From Nitrospira bacterium HGW-Nitrospira-1 (GTDB taxonomy: Bacteria; Nitrospirota; Thermodesulfovibrionia; Thermodesulfovibrionales; UBA6898), in contig PGYF01000015.1 of NCBI GenBank assembly GCA_002839535.1, forward strand, positions 1 to 26,242: a stretch of 26,242 nt of DNA. Reading direction: 5' to 3'. This document shows, one piece after another, positions 22,707 to 26,242 of the stretch (positions are counted from its first letter, which is position 1; the number at the start of each line of letters is the position of its first letter). The translations under genes were made by a program, and so were the position numbers. The notes below the pieces were generated by a model that ran no database searches, was not told the origin of the DNA, and worked only from the letters and a program-made list of their open reading frames with translations.

Positions 22707-23633
22707 TTAAAGCCCTATATACTGCGCGGGATTATCTGTAGACGCCTTGATAATCTCTGCATCGGAGACGCCTGCTGCTCTCAATATCTTAACGACCCTG
22801 CCTATGGTTATGCCGCTGCCTGCAAGCAACCCGTCTTTATTATAAACAGCGCCATTTTTTGCCTTTTTTCCTTTCACTGAATCAGAGACAAGTATTATCC
22901 TGTCTATCCGTTTTATGCTGAATATCAGTTCAAGTGTCATAGGGTGAAGATGAATGCCGTCTGCAATAACTTCTATGTACAGGTCTTCATCAATCAGGCC
23001 AATGCCCGCAAGCCCGGGTTCGCGATGATGAAAAGGCCGCATTGCATTGAATAAATGGGTTATCCCTGTTGCGCCTGCCTTTTTGCCTTCAAGCGCCTGT
23101 TTATATGTTGCGTTGGAATGGCCCATATTTACCTTTATGCCGATCTCTGAACACTTTTCTATTACCTTCAGGGCGCCTGGAATTTCCGGAGCAACAGTGA
23201 TAATCTTCACGATGTCTTCATATCCTGCAAGCAACTTTTTAAGGGAAGACAACGTGGGTTTTGAAAATACCTTCTTGTCCAGAGACCCGCATCTTTCCGG
23301 ATTTAGAAAGGGGCCTTCCAGGTGCACGCCCAAAATCAGTGATGTGTGATTTGTAATGCGTGATGAGGGAAATCCTGAATTCTTAATTATAACTTCCGGC
23401 TTCCGGCTTCTGACTCCTGACTCTTTCTGCATCTCCATTGCCTTTCTGACAGCCTCCAGATTCCTCCTCATTTTATCAATAGAGTCCGGATAAATTGTGG
23501 GGAGAATTGCTCCACCCCCTTCGCCGGCCTGAAGCGCCGCCATCTGCAATATATCTTCAGGTCTTCCTGCCCTGGTATCATACCTGCCGATGCCATGGGT
23601 ATGGACGTCTATAAAACCCTTAAAACTTGTCAT
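22707..23633 (-). CDS. nagA: N-acetylglucosamine-6-phosphate deacetylase
   Basis: Deacetylates GlcNAc-6-P in amino-sugar and cell-wall recycling. Amidohydrolase metal and substrate motifs are present: GFIDVHTHG (HxH), ILGVHLEGPFLNP (Glu ligand), NMGHSNAT, THLFNAM and the catalytic Asp in ILVSDSVKG. The frame is open to an ATG at 23771, but GGAGG (23639-23643) sits five bases before the ATG at 23633 and the family's N-terminus begins there; I chose 23633 (308 residues). It is shorter than classical NagA (about 380), lacking much of the N-terminal beta domain. Between the N-terminal helix and ILGVH there is an in-frame insert of about 30 residues made of short-period repeats (23338-23430). Confidence 0.88.
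   Translation of the reverse strand: MTSFKGFIDVHTHGIGRYDTRAGRPEDILQMAALQAGEGGGAILPTIYPDSIDKMRRNLEAVRKAMEMQKESGVRSRKPEVIIKNSGFPSSRITNHTSLILGVHLEGPFLNPERCGSLDKKVFSKPTLSSLKKLLAGYEDIVKIITVAPEIPGALKVIEKCSEIGIKVNMGHSNATYKQALEGKKAGATGITHLFNAMRPFHHREPGLAGIGLIDEDLYIEVIADGIHLHPMTLELIFSIKRIDRIILVSDSVKGKKAKNGAVYNKDGLLAGSGITIGRVVKILRAAGVSDAEIIKASTDNPAQYIGL
23338..23430. repeat. Short-period repeat insert within nagA
   Basis: On the plus strand GTGATGTGTGATTTGTAATG and CGTGATGAGG are followed, about 25 bases on, by two exact CTTCCGG heptamers and CTGACTC/CTGACTC words. On the coding strand the first half reads CATCACGCATTAC..., the same words as the acsD-acsC gap (19191-19214). The insert stays in frame and encodes a low-conservation loop (SGVRSRKPEV...SSRITNHTS). 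Confidence 0.75.
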
Positions 23634-23794
23634 TAAAGCCTCCACCCCCATTCCATGCCGCCCTTCTGTTGAATTCTGTGATATAACAATACTATAACAG
23701 AATAAAAAAGGCGCTGAACCCGAAAAATGCATTTGTAAAAAAAATTGCGTTTTTGGGGTGAATATAGTCAAAATTCCTGACAGGGCAAAAAACC

Positions 23795-24598
23795 ATGAAC
23801 TACATGAAGATTACAAGTCTTGCAAACCCGAAAATAAAGGAACTATTGGATATCAAGCGGGGAAAGAGCAGGGTCAAACATACCTCTTTTATCATCGAAG
23901 GGCATCATCTTATCGAGATGGCTCTTGGCGCAGATACTCCGGTAATCGAGGGGTTTTTTACAGAGGATTTCAGCAGGAAAAAAGAGGGGCAAAAGATTTT
24001 GGAACAACTTTCAAGGCATATGAGCAGGATATATGAAGTTACTGATCAGATACTAAGGAAAATCTCTGAAACAGAAACACCGCAGGGTATTATCGCAGTA
24101 GCAGCCTCGAGGCCGCTACGCCTTGATGAACTGCCCATGAAAGAAAACCCTCTCATAGTTGTATCTGACGGCATTCAGGACCCGGGGAATCTCGGAACGA
24201 TAATACGGACAGCAGATGCAGCAGGCGCCGATGCAGTAATCATCCTGACCGGGACCTGTGATGTCTATATGCAAAAGACTGTCAGGGCAACTGCCGGGAG
24301 CCTCTTCAATATCCCTATCGCTCATGCTGCAGTCGAGGAATTTTTAGAGTGGCTCCGCTCGCATAACATTAAACTGGCAGTGACAGCATCCGACGCCAAA
24401 AATTCTTTTTTTGAGGTTGACCTTGATAAACCTATTGCGTTTGTCTTTGGAAATGAGGCGCACGGCGTACAGGAAGACCTGAAAAGGGCTGCCGACATGG
24501 TTCTGCGCATCCCGATATACGGGAAGGCAGAGAGTCTGAATGTTGCCGTCTCCGCATCGGTCTGTCTCTATGAAGCTTTAAGGCAAAGGACAAGATAG
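23795..24598 (+). CDS. SpoU/TrmH-family RNA 2'-O-methyltransferase
   Basis: SAM-dependent methylation of a ribose in rRNA or tRNA. The 267 residues include an N-terminal L30e-like RNA-binding region (ITSLANPKIKELLDI, TSFIIEGHHLIEMAL). The SPOUT knot domain shows motif 1 (IQDPGNLGTIIRTADAAGAD), motif 2 (FVFGNEAHGV) and motif 3 (IPIYGKAESLNVAVSASVCLYEA). It resembles the RlmB/TsnR-like group, probably rRNA-directed, but the target cannot be read from sequence. A second ATG three codons in (23804) is equally possible. It is divergent from nagA and monocistronic. Confidence 0.92.
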   Translation: MNYMKITSLANPKIKELLDIKRGKSRVKHTSFIIEGHHLIEMALGADTPVIEGFFTEDFSRKKEGQKILEQLSRHMSRIYEVTDQILRKISETETPQGIIAVAASRPLRLDELPMKENPLIVVSDGIQDPGNLGTIIRTADAAGADAVIILTGTCDVYMQKTVRATAGSLFNIPIAHAAVEEFLEWLRSHNIKLAVTASDAKNSFFEVDLDKPIAFVFGNEAHGVQEDLKRAADMVLRIPIYGKAESLNVAVSASVCLYEALRQRTR

Positions 24599-24703
24599 CA
24601 CCCGATTGCCGCAAACAGATTGCTCCTCTATCTCACATTATTCATATTTGCAACTGGTGGGTTAATCCAGGACCAAAAAAGCTCGCAACCTCTTGAAAAA
24701 TAA

Positions 24704-24780
24704 TGGCGCCCCCTGCAAGAATCGAACTTGCGACACCAGGTTTAGGAAACCTGTGCTCTATCCGACTGAGCTAAGGGGGC
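24704..24780 (-). tRNA. tRNA-Arg (anticodon CCU)
   Basis: The minus strand folds as a complete cloverleaf. The acceptor is GCCCCCT/AGGGGGC, the D arm GCTC...GAGC, the anticodon arm CAGGT-TTCCTAA-ACCTG with anticodon CCT, and the T arm GCAAG-TTCGATT-CTTGC. The discriminator G is followed by an encoded CCA (24704-24706). It reads AGG arginine codons. Confidence 0.96.
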
Positions 24781-24796
24781 TCTCTGGACCGGAATT

Positions 24797-24802
24797 ATTA
24801 TA
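24797..24802 (-). promoter_or_regulatory. Candidate -10 box for the tRNA-Arg gene
   Basis: A perfect TATAAT on the minus strand lies 17 bases before the tRNA 5' end, a suitable distance for initiation near 24790. The -35 region at the right spacing (TTATTT) is weak. Confidence 0.4.
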
Positions 24803-24900
24803 CAATAAATCATTACCAAAAATAAAAACCTGATAGGCAATCCCTTTTTCTCCAAAAACGCAGACAGTTCCCCGATAGAAACATCAGACGGCAAAAAAAA

Positions 24901-25836
24901 TCAGCGCTCGGTATGCAGCGCCGACTGCAGCCGGTATTTGCTGCCCTGGTGCGTATCCCTCGTATCGAGCTTCTTTTCGACGTCACTCAGTATCTGGTGT
25001 CTGTTCCTGCCCCAATCAGGAGCGATAAGGATGCTGCCGGGCGCTGTTGCGAAGAGCCGCTGGAACACGACTCCGGGAGAGGTCCTTTCGATAAAGTCCA
25101 CGATAAAGTCCAGGTATTCCTCATAGGCAAAGGTGTGGAAAGGTTTTTTCCGGTACATATCAGCAAGAGGTGTGTCTTTAATGACCTGGAGCTGGTGGAC
25201 CTTCAAAAACCCTATCGGCAGAGAGGATATCTCCTCAGCCATGGCGAGCATCTCCTCCCGCGTCTCTGTAGGGAAGCCGGCGATGATATGCGCGCCGATG
25301 TGGATGCCTCTGTCTTTGGTCATGTCCACCGCCCTCAGGAAGGCAGCGTAGTCATGCCCCCGGTTTATGAATGCAAGGCTCTTGTCGTAGATCGACTGCA
25401 GGCCGTATTCGAGCAGAATAAAGCGCCTTGCCGCAAACTCCTCGAACATCCTGATCTTTTCCTCGTCGATTGCATCAGGCCTTGTGCCGATCGCAAGACC
25501 GATAACATCAGGCTGTCTCAGGGCTTCGGTATAAAGTTCTCTGAGGGTTTCGAGCGGCGCGTAGGTGTTTGTATAGGGCTGGAAATAGACGATGAACTTG
25601 TTCGCCTTGTACCTTTTCCTGATATAGGTTATACCGTTAGAAATCTGCTCGCCCAGCGAAAGCGCGGGTTTGCAGGAGTTTGGCCGGAAGCTGTCGTTGT
25701 TGCAGTATATGCAGCCGGAAAGTCCGAGTGTGCCGTCCCTGTTCGGGCAGGTAAAACCCGCGTCTACGTTCACTTTGTAGACGGTGAAACCAAATTCAGT
25801 CCGCATGAATGCGCCGAAAGATCCGTATCTCTGCAT
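24901..25836 (-). CDS. TIGR01212-type radical SAM protein (YhcC-like)
   Basis: The 311-residue protein has its cluster-binding motif near the N-terminus, CPNRDGTLGLSGCIYC, the spaced Cys pattern (C-x-rich-C-x2-C) of this radical SAM/Elp3-like subfamily. FIVYFQPYTNTYAPLETLR, IGTRPDAIDEEK, LEYGLQSIYDKSL, INRGHDYA and GAHIIAGFPTET are the signature segments of the TIM-barrel half. The function is unestablished; members are proposed to act in RNA or cofactor modification. No clear Shine-Dalgarno sequence lies before the ATG. It is convergent with the RNA methyltransferase and divergent from the rRNA operon. Confidence 0.92.
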   Translation of the reverse strand: MQRYGSFGAFMRTEFGFTVYKVNVDAGFTCPNRDGTLGLSGCIYCNNDSFRPNSCKPALSLGEQISNGITYIRKRYKANKFIVYFQPYTNTYAPLETLRELYTEALRQPDVIGLAIGTRPDAIDEEKIRMFEEFAARRFILLEYGLQSIYDKSLAFINRGHDYAAFLRAVDMTKDRGIHIGAHIIAGFPTETREEMLAMAEEISSLPIGFLKVHQLQVIKDTPLADMYRKKPFHTFAYEEYLDFIVDFIERTSPGVVFQRLFATAPGSILIAPDWGRNRHQILSDVEKKLDTRDTHQGSKYRLQSALHTER

Positions 25837-25864
25837 ATTTTATTATCAGATTTTAAGGATTGCC

Positions 25865-25966
25865 ATGTCAAATGAACCGCTGCTATGCAAGCTCTGCCAC
25901 ATTGACAGTCCGGTTACACGCTGTGGAATATCCGGGGTAATGGCTGAACACCGGGTAAAAATATAG
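25865..25966 (+). CDS. Possible 33-residue Cys-containing small protein
   Basis: An ATG with AAGGA five bases upstream (25855-25859) opens a frame of 33 codons containing a CKLC pair and one further Cys (LLCKLCHIDSPVTRCGI). It ends 14 bases before the rRNA promoter -35 box. The ribosome site is good, but the ORF is short, no homologue is known to me, and the region could equally be upstream promoter sequence. Confidence 0.25.
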   Translation: MSNEPLLCKLCHIDSPVTRCGISGVMAEHRVKI

Positions 25967-25985
25967 TGGCCAAAATATAGTTGCA
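25958..25985. repeat. Two tandem 14-bp units at the rRNA promoter
   Basis: AAAATATAGTGGCC (25958-25971) is followed directly by AAAATATAGTTGCA (25972-25985). The second unit contributes most of the TTGCAA -35 box, and the A/T-rich part lies where an UP element would be. Confidence 0.6.
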
Positions 25986-26009
25986 AAGTTCTTAAGGAAT
26001 AGTTATAAT
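25981..26009 (+). promoter_or_regulatory. rRNA operon promoter
   Basis: TTGCAA (25981-25986) and a perfect TATAAT (26004-26009) are separated by exactly 17 bases. They lie about 155 bases before 16S rRNA, in line with a normal rrn leader length. An A/T-rich tract precedes the -35 box. Confidence 0.75.
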
Positions 26010-26101
26010 AATTACTTACGAGAAGCAGTTTGCCTGTGAGGTAACGTATTTTCCCCTTGTACCTTTTAGATCATAAAGGAGCAAAGGTAACAATGGGATA
26101 G

Positions 26102-26114
26102 TGTTCTTTGAAAA
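26102..26114 (+). promoter_or_regulatory. BoxA-like antitermination element in the rRNA leader
   Basis: TGTTCTTTGAAAA resembles the NusB-S10 binding boxA (TGCTCTTTAACAA in E. coli) and sits about 50 bases before 16S rRNA, the expected place. Confidence 0.6.
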
Positions 26115-26163
26115 CTAAAAAAGGTGCGTAGCGTACTGTTAATAGTATTTTGAGTAATCAGTA

Positions 26164-26242
26164 TCAAATGAGAGTTTGATCCTGGCTCAGAACGAACGCT
26201 GGCGGCGTGCTTAACACATGCAAGTCGAACGGGCCGGTGCGA
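26164..26242 (+). rRNA. rrs: 16S ribosomal RNA, 5' end only
   Basis: AGAGTTTGATCCTGGCTCAG (26171-26190) is the universal 27F site, followed by AACGAACGCTGGCGGCGTGC and TTAACACATGCAAGTCGAAC. Aligning the 27F site to E. coli position 8 puts the mature 5' end near 26164. The gene continues beyond the window. Confidence 0.98.

Noticed and set aside
23651..23771. Longer N-terminus for NagA (from 23771 or 23651)
   Set aside because: The extension is unlike the family, and the ATG at 23633 has a well-placed GGAGG.
24913..25875. 320-codon open frame on the plus strand opposite the radical SAM gene
   Set aside because: The minus-strand protein carries clear radical SAM motifs; the opposite frame lacks family features.

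Overview
The window reads as bacterial chromosome of moderate G+C from an anaerobe that carries the bacterial-type Wood-Ljungdahl (reductive acetyl-CoA) pathway. The gene set (acsE-acsD-acsC-acsB-cooS plus NuoE/F/G-like subunits, KDO synthesis genes, a GTP-type PEP carboxykinase) and the first 79 bases of a 16S rRNA gene fit a Gram-negative, outer-membrane-bearing lineage. Nitrospirota (Thermodesulfovibrionia-like) or a Desulfobacterota relative is my best inference, but the 16S stretch is too short to settle it.

Layout: 1-2876 (minus) is a kdsB-pyrG-kdsA lipopolysaccharide/nucleotide operon, with kdsA running off the left edge. 3015-5100 (plus) holds a small orphan gene and pckG. 5101-7840 is a scar-rich accessory segment: a TraT-like outer-membrane lipoprotein between two 99-bp direct repeats (3' ends of a RAYT-like transposase gene), a fragment of an unidentified gene, an internally deleted IS21-type element, and a baeR-like response regulator cut off in its DNA-binding domain. 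7784-21019 (minus) is one long collinear unit: acsE, acsD, acsC, acsB, cooS, then a NuoE-like protein, a NuoF-like protein fused to a CBS pair, a small polyferredoxin with a NuoF-type iron-sulfur module, and a NuoG-like protein. 21395-23633 (minus) carries nagA, a metallo-beta-lactamase-fold hydrolase and nth. 23795-24598 (plus) is a SpoU/TrmH RNA methyltransferase, followed by tRNA-Arg(CCU) and a TIGR01212-type radical SAM gene, both minus. The right edge has an rRNA promoter, a boxA-like leader element and the start of 16S rRNA.

How it works together: AcsE moves the methyl group from methyl-tetrahydrofolate to the corrinoid protein AcsCD, CooS interconverts CO2 and CO, and AcsB joins methyl, CO and CoA. 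The four downstream genes encode a soluble NADH/ferredoxin-type flavin and iron-sulfur complex. It presumably supplies or removes electrons for CO2/CO or methylene-THF redox steps. The NuoF-CBS fusion suggests nucleotide control of that complex. No fhs, folD, metF/metV, cooC or corrinoid activator gene lies in the window, so the methyl branch and maturation genes must be elsewhere.

The most distinctive non-coding signal is a set of short repeats. Each of the five junctions from acsE to nuoE holds a different palindrome or a short-period array, heptamer arrays of related type are inserted in frame inside kdsB and nagA, and a REP-like hairpin family with compensating stem changes occurs beside acsE and inside the operon.
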